Source of the DNA: Candidatus Latescibacterota bacterium
GTDB lineage: Bacteria > Latescibacterota > UBA2968
Assembly (NCBI GenBank): GCA_022824945.1
Contig: JAJDYX010000017.1
Span: 62,001 to 126,000 of the forward strand
Direction of reading: 5' to 3'
DNA: 64,000 bases
The translations under genes were made by a program, and so were the position numbers. Of this stretch, positions 52,068-61,648 are shown one piece after another (within the stretch, counting starts at the first letter, position 1; every line of letters begins with the position of its first letter). The notes under the pieces are model-generated. The model saw only the letters and a program-made list of their open reading frames with translations, was not told where the DNA came from and searched no databases.

Positions 52068-54050
52068 ATGGCCCAATTACAAAGCATTGAAACGCCAGAT
52101 ACAGAAAGCCGGGTACGCAAAACAGCCGTATTGGCGATGGTAGGTACGCTGGTCTTTGCGTGTGCAATGTCAACCTATGTGGAACTGAGCACGCGATCCG
52201 GTCTCCTGGCAATGTCCAATCTGCCAATGACCGTATTATTGCCCTTTGTATTCTGGCTCCTGGGCAATTCCGTATTAAAGCGTTATTGGCCCCGGTTGTC
52301 CCTGTCCGCAACCGAGATGCGGGTACTATTTTGCCTCTTGTGGGTGGGCGGCTTATTTGCCGGCTTTAACTGGGCAACGCAGTGGGCTGGCATGATGGCT
52401 GCACCGCGCTATTTTGCCTCTCCGGAGAACCGATGGGAAGAACTGTACTTTGACGATTTGCCCAACTGGATGCTGCCACTCAATAGTCCGGGTGTAGTAA
52501 ATGGCTTCTATCAGGGGCTATGGTCTGGCGTACCCTGGGGCGCGTGGTTGGGACCAATTTTCTGGGCGGGATCCATCGCTCTCGCAATCACAGCCATTGG
52601 CCTGGGATTAACCGCATTATTCCAAAAGCAATGGGCGCAACACGAGCGATTGGTCTATCCCCTCGCCGAAGTATCCCTGGAACTCACCGAAGGATTTGAT
52701 CGAAAACCGGGTTGGCCTGCCTTTATGCAAAACAAGGCATTTTGGGCGGGATTTTTTATCGCCGCACTACCCCTCCTGTGGAACATCGCAGAGTACTTCA
52801 TCCCCGATTTTCCCCGCATTGCAATTTTTGACCCCATGTTCGGGCGAACCGGACGCAGAGGCGCGCCCCTATCCCGGTATTTGCCGCCATTTGCCTTCTC
52901 CTATCGCATCCTGCCCACGCTGATGGGATTTACTTTTCTGTGCGATCTGAACATCCTGTTCAGCATCTGGTCGGTTTATCTCGTAGGGCTGGGGGCACAA
53001 TACGCCATGAATCGCGTGGGGTTCACAGTGGGCATGAGCGGGCAAGAAGCCGATGCGGGCGTCATCGTGAACCTTTTTTCCAACGGGGCGATGTTAGGGC
53101 TGGCTCTATGGGCGATATGGGCAGCACGCGGGCATCTGAAACGCGTCTGGAGACAGGTTCGCAGTCCAGTTGCAGGAGAAGCCTCCGAAACAACAATTCT
53201 GTCTCCGCGTAGCACTTTGCTGGTGCTTGCGGGTGGATTGCTCTATATGGCATTCTGGCTTTATCAGTCGGGCAATAGCCCGTCAACACTGATATTGTGG
53301 ATGGCGGCATTCTGGATCGGCCTTTTTGTATCAATGAAACTCGTAGCTGCCACGGGTTTCGCCTATTTATTTCCCTTTTGGGCAGGAGGAACAACCATAC
53401 TGGGCGATATGTTTGTGGGCACGCGCAATATGTCCACACCCACGCTGGTAAGCACGCACATGGTCAATCACCGTTTACTGGCAGGCTGGCGCGTACCAAC
53501 GGCACTACCCAATATAGAACGGACCATGGCGAGATCGACTAAGACAAACCGATTGATCTGGATCGGCGTACTCCTCGGCGTGATCATCGGCGCTTCTTAT
53601 ACGGTCTGGCTGTGTTATACCTGGGGCGGTGCCAGCTTTCATTCCTGGGCACTGGAGGGTTCTGCACGCGAACGGTACAATATTATTGCCGGAGCAGTTG
53701 GCGACACAGATCGATCTGTTCCAGACCTGGAAAAAACAGGCGTGTATTTATTGGGCACCCTGGGCGCGCTAATATTTGCCGTACTTCAGGCGAGAATCCC
53801 CTGGTGGCCCATCCATCCCATGGGATTGATGGTCATGTATAGCTGGTACATGCGCATTTATATTCTGGATATTTTCTTAGTATGGCTGGCCAAGCTGCTG
53901 GTGCTACAATTCGGCGGGATCTTGCTCTACCGGCGGGTGCGCCCGTGTTGCTATGGATTAATCGTGGGATTTGTATTTGCGATAGGAATCGCATTCCTCG
54001 TAGATGTGATCTGGTTCCCAGATCAAGGGCACGGGATTCACGGATGGTAA
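52068..54050 (+). CDS. Large polytopic membrane protein (DUF6785/DUF6784-like)
   Basis: A 660-residue protein with about fourteen hydrophobic segments and long, Trp/Pro-rich loops ('LYFDDLPNWMLPLNSPGVVN', 'GRRGAPLSRYLPPFAFSYRI'). I recall this as the DUF6785/DUF6784 family of environmental bacteria, possibly distant from oligopeptide transporters; the function is unknown. It follows the glycosidase-like gene by 16 bp, so uptake of that enzyme's substrate is plausible but unproven. The ATG has no good ribosome site and may be coupled to the gene before it. A small membrane protein follows. Confidence 0.75.
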   Translation: MAQLQSIETPDTESRVRKTAVLAMVGTLVFACAMSTYVELSTRSGLLAMSNLPMTVLLPFVFWLLGNSVLKRYWPRLSLSATEMRVLFCLLWVGGLFAGFNWATQWAGMMAAPRYFASPENRWEELYFDDLPNWMLPLNSPGVVNGFYQGLWSGVPWGAWLGPIFWAGSIALAITAIGLGLTALFQKQWAQHERLVYPLAEVSLELTEGFDRKPGWPAFMQNKAFWAGFFIAALPLLWNIAEYFIPDFPRIAIFDPMFGRTGRRGAPLSRYLPPFAFSYRILPTLMGFTFLCDLNILFSIWSVYLVGLGAQYAMNRVGFTVGMSGQEADAGVIVNLFSNGAMLGLALWAIWAARGHLKRVWRQVRSPVAGEASETTILSPRSTLLVLAGGLLYMAFWLYQSGNSPSTLILWMAAFWIGLFVSMKLVAATGFAYLFPFWAGGTTILGDMFVGTRNMSTPTLVSTHMVNHRLLAGWRVPTALPNIERTMARSTKTNRLIWIGVLLGVIIGASYTVWLCYTWGGASFHSWALEGSARERYNIIAGAVGDTDRSVPDLEKTGVYLLGTLGALIFAVLQARIPWWPIHPMGLMVMYSWYMRIYILDIFLVWLAKLLVLQFGGILLYRRVRPCCYGLIVGFVFAIGIAFLVDVIWFPDQGHGIHGW

Positions 54051-54072
54051 TTTATTTCAAGGGAGGAAAATC

Positions 54073-54312
54073 ATGTATATGATCTTGCTGATCCTTGCTA
54101 TAGGCGTTCTGGTTGCGCTTCAAGTCGTGGGATATATTAAATGGCGGAAAGGTCAAATATCTTTGCATCGTTTTATAGGTCCCCTTGGTGTTCTCATTGT
54201 GCTACTTATACCCGCATTGTCCTTACCCTCAAATTGGTCTCTGGGAGTACTCGTAGCAGCGGCAATCATATTTGGAATCGCTACTTTCAAAGACAAGCGC
54301 ACTCAGGGATGA
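54073..54312 (+). CDS. Small membrane protein
   Basis: A 79-residue protein with three hydrophobic segments (~2-22, ~33-51, ~56-72) and a basic tail 'KDKRTQG'. GGGAGG lies before the ATG, 22 bp after the large membrane protein, and a strong terminator follows its stop. It looks like a dedicated small partner of the upstream membrane protein. No family is recognised. Confidence 0.72.
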   Translation: MYMILLILAIGVLVALQVVGYIKWRKGQISLHRFIGPLGVLIVLLIPALSLPSNWSLGVLVAAAIIFGIATFKDKRTQG

Positions 54313-54313
54313 G

Positions 54314-54339
54314 GGGACCGGTCACCCGGTCCCTTTTTT
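54314..54339 (+). terminator. Rho-independent terminator
   Basis: GGGACCGG and CCGGTCCC form a perfect 8-bp stem with a TCAC loop, followed by TTTTTT. It separates the membrane-protein unit from the opposing sigma gene. Confidence 0.9.
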
Positions 54340-54345
54340 ACAAAT

Positions 54346-55503
54346 TTAATGCAAGTGACGGAATCGAAGGTCTCGAAAAGCTGTTTTACATTCCCACACA
54401 TTCAGCGCAATCGGTCCCGATTGATAGCTGAAATCCGTCACCTGATTGATCAGCTTGCCATCAATATATGAAGTAAGAGATGCGCCTCGGGCGGCGATTT
54501 GCACATCGTATTCCTGTCCATGCTCAATTGGATAATTGACCACACTGAGCTTTGTCAGCCCCTCAGGCGTAACTTTGCTAATGGCGACAGCCTGCCAGCC
54601 CAATAAGAAATCCAGCAAATACCAGCACCTTTCGTCTTCGGACATTCGGAAGAAAACCTGAGCATTGCCGCCGGAAATGGGCGTGATGAGAAGCGACAGT
54701 TCATAACTTGCCCAGGAAGAATCACCTGTGATAAGCGGAGAACTGTAGTCACTTGAGGGGTCTGCTTCACCCACGATACCATCGTCCGTGCGCGTCCAAA
54801 TGCGATGCAAAGACGCTTCGGTATGTCCCTTTGCGGGTCGCCAATCTGCCAATCCATCGCCCTGGATCAATTTCTCCCAGTGGATAACCCCTCTCATTCC
54901 ACCAATGACTCTGCGTCCGTAATCTTCCTGATTCTCACCACCGACAAATGTTTCATTTCCCATGACTAAAAGCCTCCTTTTGAGTTGTTTCCGCGACCTG
55001 TGTAATCGACTCTTGACAGTGCCCACCGGAATACCGAGGATACAGGCAATATGATCCTGACGTAATCCGACCAGATAAAACAGCGTGGTAACCATACGAT
55101 CCGCCGGAGAAAGCAATTTAAAAGCCCGCTTCAGAGCAGATGCGTACTGTGGCTCCATCGCTTTCTCAGGATGCACAAACTCAAGCTGTTGATATTCCTG
55201 CACCCTTGATAATCCCCGTGCCTCAAGGGTTCTCTTTCTCACCCATTTGAGAGCCACATTGCGCGCAATGGTATAAAGCCAAGATGAGAATTTGCCAACA
55301 TCATCGAGTTGATTGAGATTCCGATAGGCGAGAATAAATGTCTCTTGCGTGGCATCTTCGGTATCATCAGCATCTCGCAGCACAGCCCATATAACGCCAA
55401 ACACCAGAGACCGATGCGGGTTAATCAGACCGGCAAATGCCCTCTCATCGCCACCACAGGCTTTATCAATCAGGGTCTTATCGCCTGATAATGAGTCATT
55501 CAT
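54346..55503 (-). CDS. ECF sigma factor fused to a DUF1080/LamG-like domain
   Basis: A 385-residue protein. Residues ~12-85 are sigma region 2 ('GDERAFAGLINPHRSLVFGV', 'DDTEDATQETFILAYRNL') and ~120-175 region 4 ('LSPADRMVTTLFYLVGLRQD', 'ILGIPVGTVKSRLHRSRKQL'). From ~185 the fold changes to a concanavalin-like beta-sandwich: 'AQVFFRMSEDERCWYLLDFL', 'YDVQIAARGASLTSYIDGKL', ending 'KTAFRDLRFRHLH', like DUF1080. The attached domain could sense carbohydrate. The ATG at 55503 has GGAG upstream. An internal AAAGGAGG and in-frame ATG lie exactly at the junction (54961). Divergent from the permease array. Confidence 0.85.
   Translation of the reverse strand: MNDSLSGDKTLIDKACGGDERAFAGLINPHRSLVFGVIWAVLRDADDTEDATQETFILAYRNLNQLDDVGKFSSWLYTIARNVALKWVRKRTLEARGLSRVQEYQQLEFVHPEKAMEPQYASALKRAFKLLSPADRMVTTLFYLVGLRQDHIACILGIPVGTVKSRLHRSRKQLKRRLLVMGNETFVGGENQEDYGRRVIGGMRGVIHWEKLIQGDGLADWRPAKGHTEASLHRIWTRTDDGIVGEADPSSDYSSPLITGDSSWASYELSLLITPISGGNAQVFFRMSEDERCWYLLDFLLGWQAVAISKVTPEGLTKLSVVNYPIEHGQEYDVQIAARGASLTSYIDGKLINQVTDFSYQSGPIALNVWECKTAFRDLRFRHLH
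54961..54981 (-). promoter_or_regulatory. Possible internal ribosome site and start for the DUF1080-like half
   Basis: On the minus strand AAAGGAGG (54973-54980) precedes an in-frame ATG (54961-54963) by 9 bp, at the end of sigma region 4. Initiation here would give a free 205-residue beta-sandwich protein. The same layout occurs in the sigma-clamp gene at 17611. Confidence 0.5.
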
Positions 55504-55697
55504 CAGAGTACTCCAATACGCGCGTTCATACAATAGATTCAGTTTCTGACATAAGGTTCACGAATTTTTCACAACTAACATTTCTCCTCGCCCAAGTGTT
55601 CATTTTCGGACACCACTGTATCAAAATCGGACACTGTATAAGACGCTAATTTCAGACAATTTTCGTAACTTGTTGTAATTCCAATATTTGACTTTTC

Positions 55698-55713
55698 TGG
55701 CATAATTTTTGCT
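55698..55713 (+). promoter_or_regulatory. Candidate sigma-54 promoter of the permease array
   Basis: TGGCAT-N5-TTGCT matches the sigma-54 consensus (TGGCAC-N5-TTGCW) with the GG and GC exactly 12 bases apart. It lies 53 bp before the permease ATG at 55766. No sigma-54 activator gene is in the window. Confidence 0.6.
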
Positions 55714-55765
55714 CCATAACGTAATGTATATAGTACTTACCTCACAATAGAGAGGGAGGCCCGCT

Positions 55766-58204
55766 ATGTTCTGGAATTACCTCACAGTTGGATTCAGAAA
55801 TCTGCGTCGGCACACCTTCTATTCCCTACTGAATATCCTCGGATTGGCCGTGGGGATTGCGTGTATGTTGCTGGCCGTATTGTATGTGGGTTATCAGTTT
55901 CGCTTTGACCAGCACCACGAAAAGAGCGACCGCATTTACAGGGTCATCCGAAAAATCAAGGATGTCAGCGGCGATCGTTACGACCTGGGGACAAAGCCCG
56001 TCGCCCCTCATCTACGCGACAAATTTCCCGAAGTTGAGGCAGTGACCCGGATGCTCATAAGATCTATGTGGGCGTCACATGAGGACCGCGGTTCCAGTGC
56101 GCGTGTGTGCGTAACCGATGTAGAAGTATTCGACATTTTTACCCTACCAATGGTAGTCGGCGATCCCAAAACCGGACTAAACGATCCCCATACCGCGTTT
56201 CTCTCCCAGACATTGGCTCGCAAGTTATTCGGCAATGAGGACCCAATAGGCAAAACCGTCAACATTCGCTACAAATGGTTTAAGGGCGACTTCACAGTTA
56301 CCGGTATTCTGAAAAACCAACCAAAGACATCCAACGACAAGTTGCGGTTCGATTTCCTCACCACCACATATCCAGAGCCATCGGTACAATATCCGGAAAA
56401 TCGATGGCGAGGAATCGTATGGGACATGTGGCCCTCGAATTGGTTCATCGGACCGTTGCGGACCTATGTATTGTTACGTCAGAGTGCCGATATTACTGAA
56501 CTGGAGAAAAAACTACACGCTTTTGCAGCCGATCACCAGATGGACGGTCCCGAACACTATGATTTCTATTTGCAACCGCTCGACCGCATCCACCTGTACT
56601 CAATGCAAGATTACGGCACAGCGGAACTCAATGCCGGGGACATCACGCGCTGCTATATGCTGCTATTCATCGGGCTGCTCGTGCTGTTGATCGCCTGCAT
56701 CAATTACATCAACCTGATAACGGCGCGGTCAGCCAGCCGGCTGCGCGAAGTTGGTCTGCGCAAGGTCGTGGGTGCAACGCGGTTACAATTGATGGGACAA
56801 TTTTTGGGCGAGTCCATGCTGATCGTCTTATTGGCAGGTGTGCTGGCCGTGTTGTTTGCCATCGATGCACTGCCCTTTTTTAATCAGTTCATGGATGTCG
56901 ATCTGCATTTGACCGATGCCGGTTCGGTATTCGTTCTGGCACTGTTGCTGTGCGTATTATTGGGTACGGGCTTGCTCGCCGGAAGCTATCCGGCATTTGT
57001 CTTATCGGCATTTGAGCCGGTTCGGGCACTGAAGGGTACTTCACGATCTCGACGCATGGGCTTGAATCAGGTGATGGTCGTGCTGCAGTTCGGTGTGTCT
57101 GTAGTCCTGATCGTCACTACGCTGGTAGTGTACAGTCAGCTTACGTTCGTGCGAACCAAAGAACTGGGATTTGAAAAGGAACACACCGTCATTCTGCCTT
57201 TCTTTTTGAAAGACCGCGGACTGCGACCAAAGGTGGGAACCATCCTCAATGAACTGCGCGCACAACCGGGCGTGTTGAATGCGTCGGCATTTCACATCAC
57301 GCCTGGACAGATCGCCGTGGATACACGCACGCTGCACGCCGAAGGGCATGGCGATGCGACATTTAAGCTTTACTGGAACGGCATTGACGACAGTTATCTC
57401 GATCTGTTTGGATTGTCCCTGGCATCGGGCAGAAGCCTGACTGGTGTATCGCCTATCCCTAATAAAATCAGTGAGAACAAATGGGAAGCTGCCGCACTGA
57501 TCAATGAGACAGCCGCGCAAAAACTCGGATGGGACGATCCCGTGGGTAAGTCTCTATTCTTTACAGATGGCCGGGTTCAGATACGGGTAATCGGCGTAGT
57601 CAAGGATTATCACAACCAGTCGCTACACCACGGCATTGAACCCATGATATTGCAAAACTCCCCCAGTTTGAACCGGATTGCCGTGCGTCTGGCACCTGGC
57701 GATTTGAGGATACAACTCACCGCGCTGGAAAGTGTGTGGAAGCAGTTTTTACCGGGCAGGCCCTTTGAGTATCAATTCTTCGACGAAGTACTCGATGGGT
57801 ATTACCAATCGGAAATAACACTACAAAAAGTATGCGGAATTTTTGCCTCGTTGTCCATCTTTATTAGCTGTTTGGGAATGCTCGGATTGATCGCATTTGC
57901 CACACAACAACGCACCAAAGAGATCGGCATACGCAAGGTCCTCGGTGCTTCGGAAGGAAATATCATTCTGTTGCTAACCCGCAATTTCCTGTGGCTAACT
58001 GTCATAGCCAACGTAATCGGATGGCCGATAGCGTACTATCTCATGTCCTCCTGGCTCAATGATTTCGCCTATCGCATCAACCTGGGGCCACTCATGTTCA
58101 TTGCGACAGGGCTATTGACGCTGGGAATCGTGCTTATCACCGTAGGCGGACAAGCCTGGCGTGCCGCCTGCGCCAATCCGGTTGACGCACTGCGGGATGA
58201 GTAA
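55766..58204 (+). CDS. ABC transporter permease, MacB/FtsX type
   Basis: An 812-residue double-FtsX permease: 'NYLTVGFRNLRRHTFYSLLN' and TM ~22-43, MacB-like periplasmic core ~45-285, three helices with 'REVGLRKVVGATRLQLMGQF', a helix ~430-450, a second periplasmic domain, and a final bundle with 'TKEIGIRKVLGASEGNIILL'. It ends '…CANPVDALRDE'. First gene of a tandem array with no ATPase. AGGGAGG precedes the ATG. The last ~30 bp are nearly identical to those of the copy ending at 61609. Confidence 0.92.
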   Translation: MFWNYLTVGFRNLRRHTFYSLLNILGLAVGIACMLLAVLYVGYQFRFDQHHEKSDRIYRVIRKIKDVSGDRYDLGTKPVAPHLRDKFPEVEAVTRMLIRSMWASHEDRGSSARVCVTDVEVFDIFTLPMVVGDPKTGLNDPHTAFLSQTLARKLFGNEDPIGKTVNIRYKWFKGDFTVTGILKNQPKTSNDKLRFDFLTTTYPEPSVQYPENRWRGIVWDMWPSNWFIGPLRTYVLLRQSADITELEKKLHAFAADHQMDGPEHYDFYLQPLDRIHLYSMQDYGTAELNAGDITRCYMLLFIGLLVLLIACINYINLITARSASRLREVGLRKVVGATRLQLMGQFLGESMLIVLLAGVLAVLFAIDALPFFNQFMDVDLHLTDAGSVFVLALLLCVLLGTGLLAGSYPAFVLSAFEPVRALKGTSRSRRMGLNQVMVVLQFGVSVVLIVTTLVVYSQLTFVRTKELGFEKEHTVILPFFLKDRGLRPKVGTILNELRAQPGVLNASAFHITPGQIAVDTRTLHAEGHGDATFKLYWNGIDDSYLDLFGLSLASGRSLTGVSPIPNKISENKWEAAALINETAAQKLGWDDPVGKSLFFTDGRVQIRVIGVVKDYHNQSLHHGIEPMILQNSPSLNRIAVRLAPGDLRIQLTALESVWKQFLPGRPFEYQFFDEVLDGYYQSEITLQKVCGIFASLSIFISCLGMLGLIAFATQQRTKEIGIRKVLGASEGNIILLLTRNFLWLTVIANVIGWPIAYYLMSSWLNDFAYRINLGPLMFIATGLLTLGIVLITVGGQAWRAACANPVDALRDE

Positions 58205-58213
58205 GGAGAAAGA

Positions 58214-59017
58214 ATGAAACACACACCACACCAGACCACTCTAAGAGACGACGCCACGTACGGACTTGGAGCAATCACACTTCAGCATCCACCCGAAACG
58301 ACGCCTATTACCCCAGCCACTTATATCTCAATCGAGGCAATAGGTGTACACAAACACCTGCTTCACGGCATCGGAATCGATTGGGGATGCGGTGGCGGAT
58401 GTCTCTCCATCGCTGCCAGTCGAATCCCTGAAGTAAACCGCATAATGGGATTCGACATCACTGAAGACAATGTGGAAACAGCCAGTGAGAACGCGCGATT
58501 AAACAGGGTCGAAACGAAAACCAGATTCCTGCGCTCCGACTCCTTCGATCCATTCTCCGACGCGGACCGCCGTGAACTGGAAAGCCTGAAAGGAAAAGTG
58601 AATTTTATATTGGCCAACCCACCGTCCAGTGAGAACGACGACGGATTCGAGTACAGAAGAATCGTTCTGCGCGGTGCCAGAGAATACCTGGTCAGCGGGG
58701 GTTGTGTATTCCTCAGTATCTCCTATCAGTACGGCATGCCGCGGATCACCAATTTGGAGAAAGACGTCCCGGGATTCCATCACGAAGGTGTTCTGGCGAC
58801 CACGGATTGTGTCCCATTTGATCTTGAGCGACCAGACCTGATGCACTGTTTGGAATCGTACGCGATTGAAGAAAACAGAGGCGGACTCGAATACACCTTC
58901 TGCAACCCATTGCAACCATCTGAAAGCCTGGATGCTCGGGCCTCTTTGAAGCTGTTCAATCAAACGCAACAAAGCCCCTTGTCGAGATGGCAAACACACC
59001 TATTCAGGTATTCATGA
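58214..59017 (+). CDS. Class I SAM-dependent methyltransferase (NPP motif)
   Basis: A 267-residue Rossmann-fold methyltransferase. Motif I is 'IDWGCGGGCLSIAASRI' and motif IV 'FILANPPSSENDDGF'. N-P-P places it near the rRNA/protein-N5 methylating families (RsmC, PrmC) rather than small-molecule methyltransferases. 9 bp after the permease stop, with GGAG upstream, so the two are co-transcribed. It is unlike the type-11 methyltransferase in the next unit, yet a piece of that gene's tail follows it at 59033. Confidence 0.85.
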   Translation: MKHTPHQTTLRDDATYGLGAITLQHPPETTPITPATYISIEAIGVHKHLLHGIGIDWGCGGGCLSIAASRIPEVNRIMGFDITEDNVETASENARLNRVETKTRFLRSDSFDPFSDADRRELESLKGKVNFILANPPSSENDDGFEYRRIVLRGAREYLVSGGCVFLSISYQYGMPRITNLEKDVPGFHHEGVLATTDCVPFDLERPDLMHCLESYAIEENRGGLEYTFCNPLQPSESLDARASLKLFNQTQQSPLSRWQTHLFRYS

Positions 59018-59032
59018 TCACCCTTTTGCAAA

Positions 59033-59137
59033 AGAGAAATACGTATTGACAGCATCGGTACGTGTTGCGAAGCGCAGTCGAGTTGTGGCGGCGAGTTTGC
59101 CAGTATTGGGATATTTGTGGCTTCGGGTGAGAAATAA
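59033..59137 (+). pseudogene. Remnant of a type-11 methyltransferase C-terminus
   Basis: The frame reads 'REIRIDSIGTCCEAQSSCGG', then 'EFASIGIFVASGEK' and a stop, matching the end of the methyltransferase at 61649 almost exactly. Over ~97 bp I count about seven base changes against 62168-62265, mostly at third positions. The rest of the gene is missing. It is a scar of tandem duplication and loss. Confidence 0.85.
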
Positions 59138-59197
59138 TCATTGACTATTAGCATGTAAAAAAAACAATGTGCTCACGCTTCAAGATGGGAGGGCAAA

Positions 59198-61609
59198 ATG
59201 ATCTTGAGTTATCTCCGCACATCTTTCCGCAATCTTTTTCGGCATCGCCTCTACACGCTCGTCAACATCCTTGGCCTTGCCGTGGGGATGGCGGTTTGTA
59301 TCCTCGTCGGTCTGTTCTTGCAGCACGAGTTCAGCTATGACGCCTATCATCGGGACATAGACCGCATTCATCGTGTGCTGCGGCTTGTACACCCATCAGG
59401 TGGCAACCTTCCATATTACGCACTTGGTACTCAGGACCGGGCTGGTCCCACACTTGTCGATGAATTGCCCGAAATTGAAGATATGACCCACTTCATCACG
59501 CGGCCCATGGGGGCTGGTCTTGAAGATCGCGGCTTCGATGTGCGCGGAACTGTGGCCGATCCCAACTTCCTGCGCTTTTTCACCTTTCCATTAATTGACG
59601 GACGCCAGCCACCCGAATTAACACCTGGATCCGTCTATATCACCGAAAGTTTTGCACAAAAGCTCTTTGGCACCACAGACGTTATCGGGCGAACGCTCAA
59701 GATTTACTACAAGTGGGTAGAAGGCGACTTCCTCATCGACGGTATTCTCCGCGACCAGCCTGCTGCCACATCGGGTGAGCTTGTGTTTGACCTGCTAATC
59801 ACTTATGAAGGAACCTCTGGTCCCGCAGGTCCACCGTGGGGATGGCAGTGGTCTCCCACAACAAGACTCCTCGTTCTAAAAACCTTTGTTCGGCTCGCGC
59901 CTGATGTTTCCCTGTCATCACTTCGCCCCAAACTCCATGAATTTGCACGCCGTCATCTGGGCAATGGTGCAGACCCGCGTGACACCTACGACCTTATGCC
60001 TTTGCGTCGTCAGCATTTGCATGCCCGACGCGATTTTCAATTGCAGATGAGTAGAGTGGACAGGCAGGCCGGTCTTGTTTTGGGAGATATCAACCGCTGC
60101 TATACTTTTGGCCTTGTAGGGACAATCATTTTGACACTCGCATGTGTCAATTTCGTAAATCTATCCACAGCGCGGGGAGCGAACCGCGCCCTGGAAGTTG
60201 GTGTCCGCAAGGCCGTGGGATCCACACGCGCCCAGCTTATGATCCAATTTCTCGGAGAGACTGTTCTCCTCGCCGGTATATCGACTATTTTGGCACTCGC
60301 TATTGTCGAGCTTACCCTTCCCATAGTGAATAACCTGCTAATTTCTTCTTTACAGCTAAACGGCTGGTCCGTCGGCGGCGCTGCAGTACTCGCTCTCTTT
60401 GTTAGCCTAACTGCAGGTGCCTATCCAGCAATGTTCTTATCATCCTTTGCTGCTGTGCAGGTTCTAAAGGGATCAGGACAGAAGATCGGCGGACGACCCC
60501 AACTGCGGCGGTATCTGGTAACTTTTCAGTTTGCCATTTCGGTAGCCCTCGTCATCGGTACCCTCATTGCCTGGCAGCAAACAAACTATATCCGCACACG
60601 CGACCTTGGGTTTGCAAAAGAGGGCTTAATTACAATGCCCCTGATTAAAGAAGATCGACGCTTGCGCGAGCACTTTGAAAGCATTCGAGACCGTTTTGAG
60701 GCAAGTGCCGATGTTCTGAACGCGACTGTTTCACTGTTTCCGCCCGGTTCTGAAAATAATACTGACCGCTCGTTGGTCAGACGGCTGGACCACGCAGATT
60801 CCATGAATGTCCACTACCTGCCAGTGGATCACAAATTTACCGAAGTCTATGACATCCCCATCCTCAAAGGCAGGTCATTTGCTTTAACTGATAAAGACCA
60901 ATTCAAATTGCTCCTGAACGAAACAGCCGCTCAGGCACTGGGCGGCACAACACCGGGTACCATCCTGCGCTTTTGGGGTAGGAATTTCACTGTCGTCGGT
61001 ATTTTCAAAGACTTTCACAACAGCAGTCTGCACAATCCCGTGCGTCCCCTGATGCTTTTATATCGCCCCGACTACGATTATGTCACCGTCAAAGTGCGTA
61101 TGGACAACCTGCCCAAAACACTGGATTTTCTCGCTTCAGTATGGAAGGATTTTGTACCAGCTCACGCCTTCAAATTCCTCTTTATTGATGATTTCTTAAA
61201 CAACCTTTACCGCAGCGAGATGCGTACTCAGAAAGCCTTCACCTATCTTTCGGGCCTGGCCATTTTTGTCGCCTGTCTGGGTCTTTTGGGTCTGATTGCC
61301 TATACCACAGAAGTCCGCACCAAAGAAATCGGTGTTCGCAAAGTCCTTGGAGCATCATCTGGCGATATTCTAATTCTCCTACTGAAAGAATTTGCAGTGC
61401 TCATCATCATCGCAAGTCTGCTGGCATGGCCCGCCGCATATCTCTTCACCCGGTCCTGGCTGGACCGCTTTGCCTACCGAATTGATCTGGATCCAGGCGT
61501 GTTTCTCGCCGGAAGCCTGCTGGTGCTTTTGATCGCATTCTGCACCATCAGCTTTCAAGCCATCCGCGCTGCACGCGCCAATCCGGTTGACGCACTGCGG
61601 GATGAATAA
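59198..61609 (+). CDS. ABC transporter permease, MacB/FtsX type
   Basis: An 803-residue double-FtsX permease: 'SYLRTSFRNLFRHRLYTLVN', TM ~22-43, periplasmic core to ~285, three helices with 'ALEVGVRKAVGSTRAQLMIQ', a second periplasmic domain, and a final bundle with 'TKEIGVRKVLGASSGDILIL', ending 'ARANPVDALRDE'. It is a diverged paralogue of the copy at 55766, with a nearly identical 3' end. GGGAGG precedes the ATG. A weak TTGACT/ACAATG pair lies at ~59142-59170. Followed after 39 bp by a methyltransferase. Confidence 0.92.
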   Translation: MILSYLRTSFRNLFRHRLYTLVNILGLAVGMAVCILVGLFLQHEFSYDAYHRDIDRIHRVLRLVHPSGGNLPYYALGTQDRAGPTLVDELPEIEDMTHFITRPMGAGLEDRGFDVRGTVADPNFLRFFTFPLIDGRQPPELTPGSVYITESFAQKLFGTTDVIGRTLKIYYKWVEGDFLIDGILRDQPAATSGELVFDLLITYEGTSGPAGPPWGWQWSPTTRLLVLKTFVRLAPDVSLSSLRPKLHEFARRHLGNGADPRDTYDLMPLRRQHLHARRDFQLQMSRVDRQAGLVLGDINRCYTFGLVGTIILTLACVNFVNLSTARGANRALEVGVRKAVGSTRAQLMIQFLGETVLLAGISTILALAIVELTLPIVNNLLISSLQLNGWSVGGAAVLALFVSLTAGAYPAMFLSSFAAVQVLKGSGQKIGGRPQLRRYLVTFQFAISVALVIGTLIAWQQTNYIRTRDLGFAKEGLITMPLIKEDRRLREHFESIRDRFEASADVLNATVSLFPPGSENNTDRSLVRRLDHADSMNVHYLPVDHKFTEVYDIPILKGRSFALTDKDQFKLLLNETAAQALGGTTPGTILRFWGRNFTVVGIFKDFHNSSLHNPVRPLMLLYRPDYDYVTVKVRMDNLPKTLDFLASVWKDFVPAHAFKFLFIDDFLNNLYRSEMRTQKAFTYLSGLAIFVACLGLLGLIAYTTEVRTKEIGVRKVLGASSGDILILLLKEFAVLIIIASLLAWPAAYLFTRSWLDRFAYRIDLDPGVFLAGSLLVLLIAFCTISFQAIRAARANPVDALRDE

Positions 61610-61648
61610 ACGACTCAGGAATCCGCTTGCAGAAAGGAATAAATACCA

